From the NCBI GenBank assembly GCA_937890825.1, contig CALADS010000086.1:1-17347 (forward strand): DNA of 17,347 nt, in the 5' to 3' direction. The position numbers were made by a program, and so were the translations under genes. Source of the DNA: an uncultured Bacteroides sp. (GTDB lineage Bacteria > Bacteroidota > Bacteroidia > Bacteroidales > Bacteroidaceae). Shown here in pieces: positions 7,777 to 13,760 of this stretch. A model generated the notes under the pieces. That model did no database searches and was not told the DNA's origin. It saw only the letters and a list, made by a program, of their open reading frames with translations. Within the stretch, counting starts at the first letter, position 1. Each line of letters starts with the position of its first letter.

Positions 7777-8190
7777 TTAGATGCCCAGGTATTCGCTGGC
7801 GGCGTCGAAGCAGGGGCAGGCTTTCTGGGGGTTCAGGTCGCGATGGCCCAGGATGAGGGCGTCTGGAAAGAGTTTCCGCAACTCGCGCAGCAGGGCCAGC
7901 AGGCTGGCTTTCTGGGCCAGGGTGCGGGTGTCTTTCGGCTGGCCGCGGGCATCCAGGCCGCCTTCGTAGCAGATGCCGATGCTGTGGCGGTTGTGGTGCT
8001 GGCAGTGGGCGCCTACGGTGTCCAGGGGGCGGCCGCGGTGGATGGTGCCGTCGCGGGTCAGGTAGTAGTGGTAGCCGATGTCTTTGAAGCCGCGGTGACG
8101 GATGTGGTCCGTGCGGCAGGCTTCAAAATCAAAGTTCCGCCCCTCAGGGGTGGCGGAACAATGAACGATGAGCAAAGTGATGCGTCGCAT
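7777..8190 (-). CDS. N-acetylmuramoyl-L-alanine amidase (T7-lysozyme-like, Amidase_2)
   Basis: A zinc amidase cleaving the bond between N-acetylmuramic acid and L-alanine of peptidoglycan. The 137 residues are the bare catalytic domain. The first zinc-ligand region is LLIVHCSATPEGR (H10), followed by GYHYYLTRDGTIHRGRP (38-54, with the conserved Tyr), HSIGICYEGG (69-78), and the closing ILGHRDLNPQKACPCFDA (112-129; H116, K123 and C125 as expected ligand and active-site positions). There is no signal peptide, so export would need help, as for phage endolysins. It is downstream of the HU-like gene and the smalltalk peptide on the same strand, three bases after the latter's stop, and converges on the CPS operon. 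A phage-type origin is plausible. Very common in this context in Bacteroidales. Confidence 0.93.
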   Translation of the reverse strand: MRRITLLIVHCSATPEGRNFDFEACRTDHIRHRGFKDIGYHYYLTRDGTIHRGRPLDTVGAHCQHHNRHSIGICYEGGLDARGQPKDTRTLAQKASLLALLRELRKLFPDALILGHRDLNPQKACPCFDAASEYLGI

Positions 8191-8193
8191 AGG

Positions 8194-8295
8194 CTACAGG
8201 TGATAGCAGGCTTGGAGTCCCAGGGCTCCGGCTACGGCTGTGGCGGCGGCGATGATTACTTTGAGGATGATTTGCCAAACGTTGTTTTTCTTCAT
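8194..8295 (-). CDS. Smalltalk protein (33-residue hydrophobic peptide)
   Basis: A 33-codon gene easily missed by gene finders. It starts MKKNNVWQIILKV, continues as an Ala/Val/Gly-rich hydrophobic helix (roughly residues 8-26) and ends LQACYHL. This matches the family called 'smalltalk protein' in Bacteroidales annotation, which I recognise from the opening KKNNVWQIILK pattern and the position between the HU-like and amidase genes. The function is unknown. The basic start, single helix and Cys near the end could be a membrane anchor or a very short lipoprotein-like signal (LQAC). Its place directly before an endolysin-type amidase, three bases apart, resembles a holin/lysin pair, though that is inference. 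Confidence 0.88.
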   Translation of the reverse strand: MKKNNVWQIILKVIIAAATAVAGALGLQACYHL

Positions 8296-8346
8296 AAGTT
8301 AGGGTTTTTAAATGGGTGAATACGATAGACGGAGAGAGGAGCGGGG

Positions 8347-8811
8347 TTAGCCCAGCATGCCGCCGCCTCCGGGTTCTTCACCGGTGTCGGTGCCGCCGCT
8401 GGAGGGGGCCACGTTGTACACGCCTTGTTCGCGCAGGGTGGCTTCCAGGTTCAGCTGTTTGTTGCTCAGTTCGCCGGTGGCTCGGGCCCGCAGTCGCACG
8501 CCTTTCACGTGGGTGCCTATCTTGAAGGTCTCGGCGCTCTCGGCTCCGTGGTCGGGTACGATGCCGCACGAGAAGATGGCCAGGTCGTCCAGCTTCACGT
8601 TCTTGCCGTCGAGAATCAGCTCTTTGATGCACGCCACCATGTCGGTCAGCACGCCGCGGATCACGCCGGGCGAGAAGGGGGTGTTATGGTCGGACATGTG
8701 CTTGGCCAGGGCTTCGATGTTGAGGGTTTCGTTTACTACGGGACGGGCGTACCATTTGTTCTTGGCGCTTTCCAGACCCGATTTCAGTTGATACTTTTTG
8801 TAGAGAATCAT
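8347..8811 (-). CDS. HU-related DNA-binding protein
   Basis: A nucleoid-type DNA-binding protein of the Bacteroidales HU-related group (TIGR01201-like). The 154 residues exceed the about 90 of true HU because of an N-terminal extension (MILYKKYQLKSGLESAKNKW) and a Gly-rich tail (SSGGTDTGEEPGGGGMLG). The core has the dimerisation helices (NIEALAKHMSDHNTPFSPGV, then GVLTDMVACIKELILDG), the turn KNVKLDDLAIFSCGI corresponding to HU's G-x-V-x-L-x-x-F-G-x-F region, and a beta arm with basic residues (GTHVKGVRLRARATGELSNK). It is the first gene of a minus-strand unit with smalltalk (51 bases downstream) and the amidase. A TATCTTTG promoter box lies 65 bases upstream at 8876-8883, with a dyad at the predicted start of transcription. 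It may bind locally or architecturally; the target is unknown. Confidence 0.92.
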   Translation of the reverse strand: MILYKKYQLKSGLESAKNKWYARPVVNETLNIEALAKHMSDHNTPFSPGVIRGVLTDMVACIKELILDGKNVKLDDLAIFSCGIVPDHGAESAETFKIGTHVKGVRLRARATGELSNKQLNLEATLREQGVYNVAPSSGGTDTGEEPGGGGMLG

Positions 8812-8848
8812 GAGTTTAGGTTTTAAGGGTTAGTAATTTGGTTTTAAA

Positions 8849-8870
8849 TAATCAGGTGATCAAGTGATTA
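8849..8870. promoter_or_regulatory. Operator-like dyad at the HU-gene transcription start
   Basis: The 22-bp sequence TAATCA-nn-TGATCA-nn-TGATTA matches its own reverse complement at 18 of 22 positions. It lies just downstream of the -7 box at 8876-8883 on the minus strand, around the predicted start of transcription, where a repressor would act. Its half-site TGATTA recurs three times at 8936-8961. Confidence 0.45.
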
Positions 8871-8875
8871 CACTG

Positions 8876-8883
8876 CAAAGATA
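8876..8883 (-). promoter_or_regulatory. Bacteroides-type -7 box for the HU/smalltalk/amidase unit
   Basis: TATCTTTG on the minus strand is an exact match to the Bacteroides sigma-ABfr -7 consensus TAnnTTTG. The -33 TTTG is not clear; CTTT at 8901-8904 is the nearest candidate but the spacing (17) is short. The transcript would have a leader of about 58 bases before the start codon at 8811. Confidence 0.6.
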
Positions 8884-8934
8884 AGCAGGGGATGGAGCGG
8901 AAAGTTGGTAAGGGACGGTTGGCGTAGGTTAGGG

Positions 8935-8961
8935 TTGATTAGAGGTGATTAGAGTTGATTA
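8935..8961 (+). repeat. Three TGATTA direct repeats at 10-bp spacing
   Basis: TTGATTA, GTGATTA and TTGATTA (8935-8941, 8945-8951, 8955-8961) are separated each time by GAG. The exact 10-bp period places them on one face of the helix. They lie between the divergent HU and DUF4248 promoters. Confidence 0.65.
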
Positions 8962-9010
8962 TTACGGAAAACTATCTGGGTTTTTGCTTTCGTAATCCGT
9001 TGGTTTTTAG

Positions 9011-9018
9011 TATCTTTA
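9011..9018 (+). promoter_or_regulatory. Possible -7 box for the DUF4248 gene
   Basis: TATCTTTA matches seven of eight positions of TAnnTTTG if N is free, and TTTC at 8988-8991 lies 19 bases upstream in the place of the -33 element. The start codon follows at 9039. Only a near-consensus match. Confidence 0.35.
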
Positions 9019-9038
9019 AGTCGTTAAACTGATATGGT

Positions 9039-9275
9039 ATGAAAACTGAAGATTCTCTGGAGGCGCTGAAAATACGCGCCTATGGCCGCACTGAACTGGC
9101 CCAACTGTATTTCCCTAACTTGTGCCCGCAAGTGGCGTATCGCAAACTGCAATATTGGATTGATGTGTATCCGGGCTTGCGTCAGCAGCTGATAGCGCAT
9201 GGTTACCGCCTGCATGCCCGCACGTTTCTGCCGATACACGTGCAGCTCATCGTAGATGCCATCGGCCAACCTTAA
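9039..9275 (+). CDS. DUF4248-family protein
   Basis: A 78-residue protein of a Bacteroidales-specific family with no known function, recognised from the pattern around KIRAYGRTELAQLYFPNL (11-28) and AYRKLQYWIDVYPGL (33-47). RAYGRTELAQLY looks like the start of a helix-turn-helix (AYRKLQYWI as the recognition part), so a small DNA-binding role is plausible but unproven. No membrane segment. It is transcribed alone and diverges from the HU-like gene across a repeat-rich 227-base gap, then converges with the DUF3987 gene. This placement next to HU-like and VirE-N/DUF3987 genes is a set I recall as recurrent in Bacteroides, often near CPS loci. Confidence 0.85.
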   Translation: MKTEDSLEALKIRAYGRTELAQLYFPNLCPQVAYRKLQYWIDVYPGLRQQLIAHGYRLHARTFLPIHVQLIVDAIGQP

Positions 9276-9282
9276 GGTACGG

Positions 9283-9325
9283 AAAAATCCGGCTGTAGCT
9301 TGGGGTTTGAAAAGCTACAGCCGGA
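9283..9325 (-). terminator. Intrinsic terminator of the VirE-N/DUF3987 unit
   Basis: A 14-bp perfect stem pairs 9288-9301 with 9312-9325 over a 10-base loop. On the minus strand the stem is followed directly by TTTTT (9287-9283), the classic arrangement. On the plus strand it could also slow read-through from the DUF4248 gene, 12 bases upstream, but has no T run there. Confidence 0.78.
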
Positions 9326-9395
9326 GGTCTGGTTTCCTTCACTTTTTGAGCGGAGGTTTCAGAGTTTTCTGCAAATGGTTTCTAATCAGTGGTTT

Positions 9396-9468
9396 GCGTG
9401 TGTGTATCTGGCGGCAGTTTCCTTTTCTTCCTTCATGTTCGTTTGCCTCACACACACGCGCGCACGCG
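9396..9468. repeat. GT/CA alternating tracts with a 10-bp inverted repeat
   Basis: GCGTGTGTGT (9396-9405) and ACACACACGC (9450-9459) form a perfect 10-bp inverted repeat with a 44-base loop. Bases 9449-9468 alternate pyrimidine-purine without a break for 20 bases, a pattern that favours Z-DNA. The tract lies just beyond the DUF3987 stop codon (9474), between it and its terminator. Confidence 0.55.
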
Positions 9469-9473
9469 AGAGG

Positions 9474-11387
9474 CTAGTTTTTCGGGGTGTTGCGTATCTT
9501 CTTGGCAAACGTGTACACGCCGCGCTCCAGCCTTTCCAGCGTGCCTTTCTGCACGTTGCGCAGCAGCAGGCTGTCTATCGTCTTTTCGTTGATGCGTAGG
9601 GTCTGGGCGGCTTCCAGTGCCTGTTCGCGCGTAAAGGTCAGCGGAAGCAGGTCGAACACTTGCCGCTGGTGGCAGGTGGTGCGCGGACGTTTGGGCTTGG
9701 GCAGCAGGGAGAAGACGAAGCTGGAGTGCAGGTAGAGCGGCTCCACCAGTTGCAGCAGGGCTTCGAAGTCGGCATCGCTGATGCGCAGGGTGTACACCGA
9801 GAAGGTGCCGTCTTGCAGGTTCTCGTGCGGCGTCTGGGCAGCAGGGGTCAGGTAGGGCGAGGCCAGCAGCTTCTGCTGTACTTTTTTGGGCTGGGTGGGC
9901 AGCACGTCGCTCAGGGGCTGGTTGCCCACCGGTAGCAGACCTTCCAGGGCTCGCACGGTGGCCAGCACGCTCATCATGCGGCACAGGTTCAATCCTAGGC
10001 GCGCTACGGCACTTTTCATGGGTCCGCCATGTACCACACAGGCCCGGCCGAAAACTTGCGAGAAATGGTCGTTAAATCGCGTCACCTGGTCGGGGGTCAG
10101 CTCCAGCTCGAAGGAGGTGGCCACCTGACGCACGGCATCGAGCACGCTTTTCCACTGCACGCCCCATTGGTAGAAGCGCTGGTAGTAGTCGTGTTTCTCG
10201 TGTTCGAACTGGTTGACCCACGCCGAGATTTCGGGCAGCACGTAGAACAGAAAGCGCGACTGCAGTCCGTCTTCGGCCGTGGGGATGATGCCGAACAGCT
10301 GGCTCAGGGTGCCGGTGAGGCAGATGCCGAAGCAGCTGCGCCTCACATGCTTGTATTCGCGCTCGGTGCGGCGGTAGAAGGAGATTTCATCGTTGTCGTA
10401 GCCCTTGCGCAGGGTGTCGCCGAAATGGCCGTAGTCGGCGCTGATGGCCGAGGCCATGGTGTCTATTTCGGTTTCGAACACCAGCCCTACGCCTTGGGCA
10501 CTGATGAGGTTTTCTTTGATACCGGTGGCCGAGTTGTTGCCGGGAATGATGAAGAGGCGTTGCGACGGCATTTGGGGCATGTCGTGTTTTTTCTTCTGGT
10601 TGCCCAGGCAGTCCCAGGCGTTTTTATCGCGCAGGTATTGCTTCATCTCTTCTTCGCTTTGCTTCAGGCAGGCTTCGTGTAGGGGCATCACCAGTTGCTT
10701 GATCCACGCCACGCTTCCTTTGCCCGACGCCGGACTGCCCAGCGTCATGTTCAGCAGGTTGGGATAGGCTTTCCGGTTGCCGTAATAGGTGAAGGTGAGC
10801 CAGTTCAGCGAGACGCCCAGTGCGGTGGTGATGCTGAGCAGCATGGCGTCGCGCTGCGGCAGGCTGGGTGCGCACTGCAACATCTGCTCCAGAAAGGGGG
10901 GATAGGTGTACGAAGGAAAGGTGGGAAGTGAGCTAATCAGCGGATTTTCGTCGTCTTCTACCCCTTCTTCAAGGCCTTCCTGAGGGGGTTGATTCACTGC
11001 TTCCACCTTATTATTACGCGCGTGTGTGTGGGAGGAAGACGTGAAGGATGAAGGAAATGAAGGAAATGAAGGATGGGTATCGGTGGCCAGCAAGGGGTCG
11101 AGTTCGCATCCGGCGCGCCTGGCCAGGTAGACCACGCTGCCCAGGGTGATGCGCCCGTCGGCCTTGCGGAGGCAGTAGGTGTAAAACTTCTCGGCTTCGG
11201 CCTGACGGTACTTGGGCGAGTACGAGCAGAACTCGTGAAAATAGGGGCGGCCAGACTCTCCGCAGGTGGAGGCGATGCCCAGGGCCAGGGTGTAGTATTC
11301 TACGTAAGAGGGGGCCACGTCGGCGTGGGCCCGGCGAACGGATTCGGCAATCCGTTCCAGCGTTTTTAATTCATCCATGATTGTCAA
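9474..11387 (-). CDS. DUF3987 ATPase with N-terminal PriCT-2-like domain (primase-linked helicase-like protein)
   Basis: A 637-residue P-loop protein acting with the upstream primase-like protein, probably in replication or transfer of a mobile element. Residues 30-98 resemble the primase C-terminal PriCT-2 helical domain (ASTCGESGRPYFHEFCSYSP; KADGRITLGSVVYLARRAGC). Residues 103-155 are a low-complexity Ser/Pro/acidic linker. The DUF3987 domain spans about 160-490: Walker A GSPASGKGS (217-225), Walker B LVFETEID (302-309), a sensor-like CLTGTLSQLFG (356-366) and a possible arginine finger R378 in EDGLQSRFLFY. Residues 573-630 look like a winged helix (LPLTFTREQALEAAQTLRIN; LERLERGVYTF). It starts 17 bases after the VirE-N gene stop, so one transcript, ending at the terminator at 9283-9325. 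Family members usually lack a defined biochemical activity. Confidence 0.88.
   Translation of the reverse strand: MTIMDELKTLERIAESVRRAHADVAPSYVEYYTLALGIASTCGESGRPYFHEFCSYSPKYRQAEAEKFYTYCLRKADGRITLGSVVYLARRAGCELDPLLATDTHPSFPSFPSSFTSSSHTHARNNKVEAVNQPPQEGLEEGVEDDENPLISSLPTFPSYTYPPFLEQMLQCAPSLPQRDAMLLSITTALGVSLNWLTFTYYGNRKAYPNLLNMTLGSPASGKGSVAWIKQLVMPLHEACLKQSEEEMKQYLRDKNAWDCLGNQKKKHDMPQMPSQRLFIIPGNNSATGIKENLISAQGVGLVFETEIDTMASAISADYGHFGDTLRKGYDNDEISFYRRTEREYKHVRRSCFGICLTGTLSQLFGIIPTAEDGLQSRFLFYVLPEISAWVNQFEHEKHDYYQRFYQWGVQWKSVLDAVRQVATSFELELTPDQVTRFNDHFSQVFGRACVVHGGPMKSAVARLGLNLCRMMSVLATVRALEGLLPVGNQPLSDVLPTQPKKVQQKLLASPYLTPAAQTPHENLQDGTFSVYTLRISDADFEALLQLVEPLYLHSSFVFSLLPKPKRPRTTCHQRQVFDLLPLTFTREQALEAAQTLRINEKTIDSLLLRNVQKGTLERLERGVYTFAKKIRNTPKN
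11017..11030. repeat. CGCGCG(TG) tract, inverted copy of the tract at 9449-9462
   Basis: CGCGCGTGTGTGTG inside the linker-coding part of the DUF3987 gene is the exact reverse complement of 9449-9462. The two 14-bp copies are in inverted orientation, about 1.55 kb apart. Next to it, at about 11041-11078, the linker also contains repeated GAAGGAAAT/GAAGGAT units. Confidence 0.5.
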
Positions 11388-11404
11388 TATAATTGGTTAG
11401 AATA

Positions 11405-11989
11405 TTAGCGTTTCGGTTTGGGGGTGGGCTCGGTATACTGCCGGGCTTCGGGGTCGTGACAGAGCAGGCAGCCGCGGCAGATGTCGGTGTTGGCCGGGTC
11501 GGGCTGCAGGTCGTAGATGCCTTCCAGATAGGTCCACGAGGCTTGCACGGCTTGCCGGAAGCATTCCTCGAAGGGAATGTCGGGGTCGATGCGGTAGGGC
11601 ACAAAGAGCTTGATGCCGCGTTCGCTGGGACTGATGAAGGCCAGGTCGGGCTTCAGAAAGACGTCTTGGGCCAGCTGGTCGCGCAGACGGGCGGCTTCCT
11701 CGGCCGAGTCGAGGTGGTCGATGTCGATCACAAAGTCGCCCGAGGGAACGAGCAGGCCGCTCTTGCAGCAGCGGCTGAACACGCCGCCCACCGTGACGTA
11801 GGGCAGCAGGGTGAGCTTTTTCAGCTTGAACACGTCGGGGTTGTTGCGGTCCATCCGCACCTGGCGGGTGGTTTGCTGCAACCAGGAGTCGCTGGTGATG
11901 TACTGTAGCAGCGAGTGAATGCTGCAAATGCTCAGAGGTTTCTTGTTGCGTACGGGTCCTTGAAAAAAGGACATGATGCTTTCTTTCAT
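11405..11989 (-). CDS. VirE-N / BT4734-type primase-like protein
   Basis: A 194-residue protein of the VirE N-terminal domain family (PF08800; BT4734/BF3469 group), related to archaeo-eukaryotic primase-polymerases. The metal-binding motif is FVIDIDHLD (86-94; D89 and D91), followed by ISPSERGIKLFVPYRID (119-135; the conserved Lys127), and a last block ICRGCLLCHDPEAR (170-183), equivalent to the family's R-x(2-3)-S/C-x-D-P-E region. Start 11989 gives MKESIMSFF; Met6 is a possible alternative. It is first in a unit with the DUF3987 gene. Together they look like a split primase plus ATPase, the two halves that in some homologues are fused. The promoter is probably the TACCTTCG box at 12042-12049. 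The CxxCH string is not a heme site: no signal peptide and it overlaps a family motif. Confidence 0.88.
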   Translation of the reverse strand: MKESIMSFFQGPVRNKKPLSICSIHSLLQYITSDSWLQQTTRQVRMDRNNPDVFKLKKLTLLPYVTVGGVFSRCCKSGLLVPSGDFVIDIDHLDSAEEAARLRDQLAQDVFLKPDLAFISPSERGIKLFVPYRIDPDIPFEECFRQAVQASWTYLEGIYDLQPDPANTDICRGCLLCHDPEARQYTEPTPKPKR

Positions 11990-12041
11990 GAGTATTTTGA
12001 TAGAGGTTACTTAATGTTCGATAATGGTCTCTTTCATGGTG

Positions 12042-12049
12042 CGAAGGTA
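12042..12049 (-). promoter_or_regulatory. Possible -7 box for the VirE-N/DUF3987 unit
   Basis: TACCTTCG on the minus strand differs from TAnnTTTG at one fixed position. TTTA at 12071-12068 lies 18 bases upstream as a -33-like element. The start codon is about 53 bases downstream. Confidence 0.4.
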
Positions 12050-12058
12050 TTACTTTTA

Positions 12059-12072
12059 TTTTACATGTAAAA
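12059..12072. promoter_or_regulatory. 14-bp perfect palindrome overlapping the -33 region
   Basis: TTTTACATGTAAAA is a perfect palindrome placed upstream of the candidate -7 box of the VirE-N gene and over the -33-like element, a position where a dimeric regulator could control the primase/ATPase unit. It also lies upstream of the divergent WG-repeat gene. Confidence 0.4.
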
Positions 12073-12158
12073 GGGGGCGTACGGGTGGTAAAGGATTGGG
12101 TTGTTTCAGGGTGAGAAACGGGTAAAAAGGATTGATAGTTTAACATTTAATAACGTGC

Positions 12159-13169
12159 ATGGCCGCGCTGGAAGTGGCTGTGTATGGGCGGTTTATGGAA
12201 ATATTGGACAGTAAAGAGGAATGGAGGGCGGTGCGCCTGGACAACGGTCGTCTGGGGGTGACGGATGCGCAGGGCAAGGTGCTGATGCGGTTTGCCGCCG
12301 GAGAGAAGATGGCGTTTGTGGAGCATGATTTTCTCCGGGTGAGTGGCCGGGGGGTGCGCTTCTTTGTGGATATGAGGTCGCAGCAGGTGTATGCGGAACG
12401 GCCGAAGCTGCTTTCTTTCGGGCAGCTGGAGTTGCTGCAGGTGGGCAATCTGGTGTATACGCGTACCAAACGGGTGTACGAGGTGAACACGGGGGGTGTG
12501 GCTCCGGTGCTGGCCTACAACGGCAGTTACTTGCTGCTGCCCCGCAGACGGATGGTGGAGGAGCATCCGCTGGTGGCGCGGCGGGTGACGGAGTGGCTGC
12601 ATGCGGTGTGTGTGCTGGCGGGGGATTTCAGCCGGTATTACTGGAACTATCGGGCGCTGAAGGATGGCACGGTGGTGGTGATGGATGAGCGGGGATGGTA
12701 TTATCACGTCACGGCGGAGGAGGGCTCGGCCAGGGCGCTGAAACGGTGCCTGGGACGGGCGGTGACGCCGGCCGAAGAGGAACGGGTGGATCTGTTGGTG
12801 GAACAGCTGGAGGAGGAGATACGGCTGCGGCAGCAACGGGAACTGGAGGAGCAGCTGGAAGAGGAACGTCGCCGGTGGGCGGAACGGCTGGAGAGCTTGC
12901 GCCGGGCGGTGCCGTTTGTCATGGGCAGCAAGTGGGGACTGAAGCTGGGACAGCGCATCGTGGTGCCGCCGCTCTACCGGCAGGTGAGGCCGCCCGTGGG
13001 TCTGTACTGTGCCTTCGAGCAGTTCCCGGGACGCTGGGGGGTGCTGGCGCTGGATGGCAAGGTGGTGGTGGAACCGCGCTATCAGGCGGTGGAGCTGGCG
13101 GATGGGAACCGGGCGTTGCTGACGTTGGCGAATGGGGTTGTGGAGACGAGGGTGTTGCCTTTTGTATAG
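12159..13169 (+). CDS. WG-repeat protein with coiled coil, partner candidate of the helicase
   Basis: A 336-residue protein with no catalytic motif. Two WG repeats are visible near the C-terminus: KWGLKLGQRIVVPPLYRQV (258-276) and RWGVLALDGKVVVEPRYQAV (292-311). Residues 205-247 are a charged coiled coil (EQLEEEIRLRQQRELEEQLE). The N-terminal half is beta-rich; residues 68-105 align without gaps to residues 589-626 of the DEAH helicase downstream (D71, V77, E80, P82, L92, L93, G96, N97, V99, R102, R105 identical). No signal peptide, so cytoplasmic. ATG at 12159 is taken as the start; Met13 (12195) is an alternative, since the first 12 residues may be leader. Extremely G-rich on the coding strand. 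A long inverted repeat separates it from the helicase gene. Role unknown; a scaffold or adaptor is likely. Confidence 0.75.
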   Translation: MAALEVAVYGRFMEILDSKEEWRAVRLDNGRLGVTDAQGKVLMRFAAGEKMAFVEHDFLRVSGRGVRFFVDMRSQQVYAERPKLLSFGQLELLQVGNLVYTRTKRVYEVNTGGVAPVLAYNGSYLLLPRRRMVEEHPLVARRVTEWLHAVCVLAGDFSRYYWNYRALKDGTVVVMDERGWYYHVTAEEGSARALKRCLGRAVTPAEEERVDLLVEQLEEEIRLRQQRELEEQLEEERRRWAERLESLRRAVPFVMGSKWGLKLGQRIVVPPLYRQVRPPVGLYCAFEQFPGRWGVLALDGKVVVEPRYQAVELADGNRALLTLANGVVETRVLPFV

Positions 13170-13181
13170 ACACAAAGGGGT

Positions 13182-13354
13182 TGTTCTTTTTTCTTTTGTC
13201 TTGACACAAAAGAAAAAGAACCAAAAAAGAAAAGGTCAAGAGCTGGAGCCTGCGGGGCTACTGCATCACCGTTATTCGCAGACGGGGCTATAACTCGCTT
13301 CGCTCAAACAGTCGCCCCTTCCCTGCGCCTACCGGCGATTCCGCTCACGCCCCT
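13182..13354. repeat. Left arm of a long inverted repeat
   Basis: The arm pairs with 13579-13747. It begins with a hairpin (TGTTCTTTTTTCTTTTGT, then ACAAAAGAAAAAGAAC, one bulge, loop CTTGAC), continues with CAAAAAAGAAAAG, a variable segment (about 13234-13253), and a conserved 100-base block ending GATTCCGCTCACGCCCCT. The hairpin starts 13 bases after the WG-repeat gene and may act as its terminator. The loop bases TCTTGAC (13199-13205) are complementary to GTCAAGA at 13235-13241. Confidence 0.85.
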
Positions 13355-13578
13355 CCGGCAAGGCTCGTTCTACGCAACATCGCTTCGCTCGTTTCTTTTT
13401 TTTAAAACATGAGCGGTTGATTCGTTTGCTTCGCTCCTTTTTTGCTTGTTTTATTCTGTGCAGCAACTTTGTGCATTTGTTTCATGGGATTGCTCTGTTG
13501 CTTTATTCTGTACAACAGCTTACTAATCCTATTCTCAGTAACAGCTCCATACGCTTTTATTGATTCCGGCCTCACTGT
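13355..13578. other. Spacer of the inverted-repeat element
   Basis: The 224 bases between the arms contain no gene I can support. There is a direct repeat TTTATTCTGTGCAGCA (13450-13465) / TTTATTCTGTACAACA (13502-13517), and several CGCTTCGCTC-like motifs (13381-13390, 13428-13436), which also occur in the left arm at 13296-13305. A 34-codon hydrophobic ORF (13484-13588) overlaps the right arm but lacks support. Confidence 0.6.
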
Positions 13579-13747
13579 AGGGGCGTGAGCGGAATCGCCG
13601 TTAGGCGCAGGTTAGGGGCGACTGTTTGAGCGAAGCGAGTTATAGCCCCGTCTGCGAATAACGGTGATGGAGTAGCCCCGTAAGTGTAGACGGTCGCTTT
13701 TCTTTTTTGGTTCTTTTTCTTTTGGCGACGCAAAAGAAAAAAGAACA
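13579..13747. repeat. Right arm of the long inverted repeat
   Basis: The reverse complement of 13182-13354, nearly identical from AGGGGCGTGAGCGGAATCGC to GGTGATGGAGTAGCCCCG, then a divergent segment of about 16 bases (13681-13697), then the hairpin GTTCTTTTTCTTTTG / CAAAAGAAAAAAGAAC with loop GCGACG. The loop bases GCGAC (13725-13729) are complementary to GTCGC at 13693-13697, the same relation as in the left arm but with different bases. Confidence 0.85.
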
Positions 13748-13760
13748 GTAACTTTTTTGA

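Noticed and set aside
7645..8319. A 224-codon plus-strand ORF over the amidase region
   Set aside because: Val/Ala/Gly-rich shadow; the minus strand holds the amidase and smalltalk genes.
9276..9473. Plus-strand ORFs over the gap after DUF4248
   Set aside because: They run across a terminator hairpin and GT/CA tracts and show no protein-like composition.
11456..11479. CxxCxxCH string in the VirE-N protein as a heme or zinc site
   Set aside because: No signal peptide, and the string coincides with a known variable family block.
12147..13175. A 342-codon antisense ORF opposite the WG-repeat gene
   Set aside because: His/Pro/Gln-rich low-complexity translation; the plus strand has WG repeats and a domain shared with the helicase.
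13484..13588. A 34-codon hydrophobic ORF (MGLLCCFILYNSLL...) in the inverted-repeat spacer
   Set aside because: No ribosome-binding or promoter signal, overlaps the conserved right arm; probably chance.
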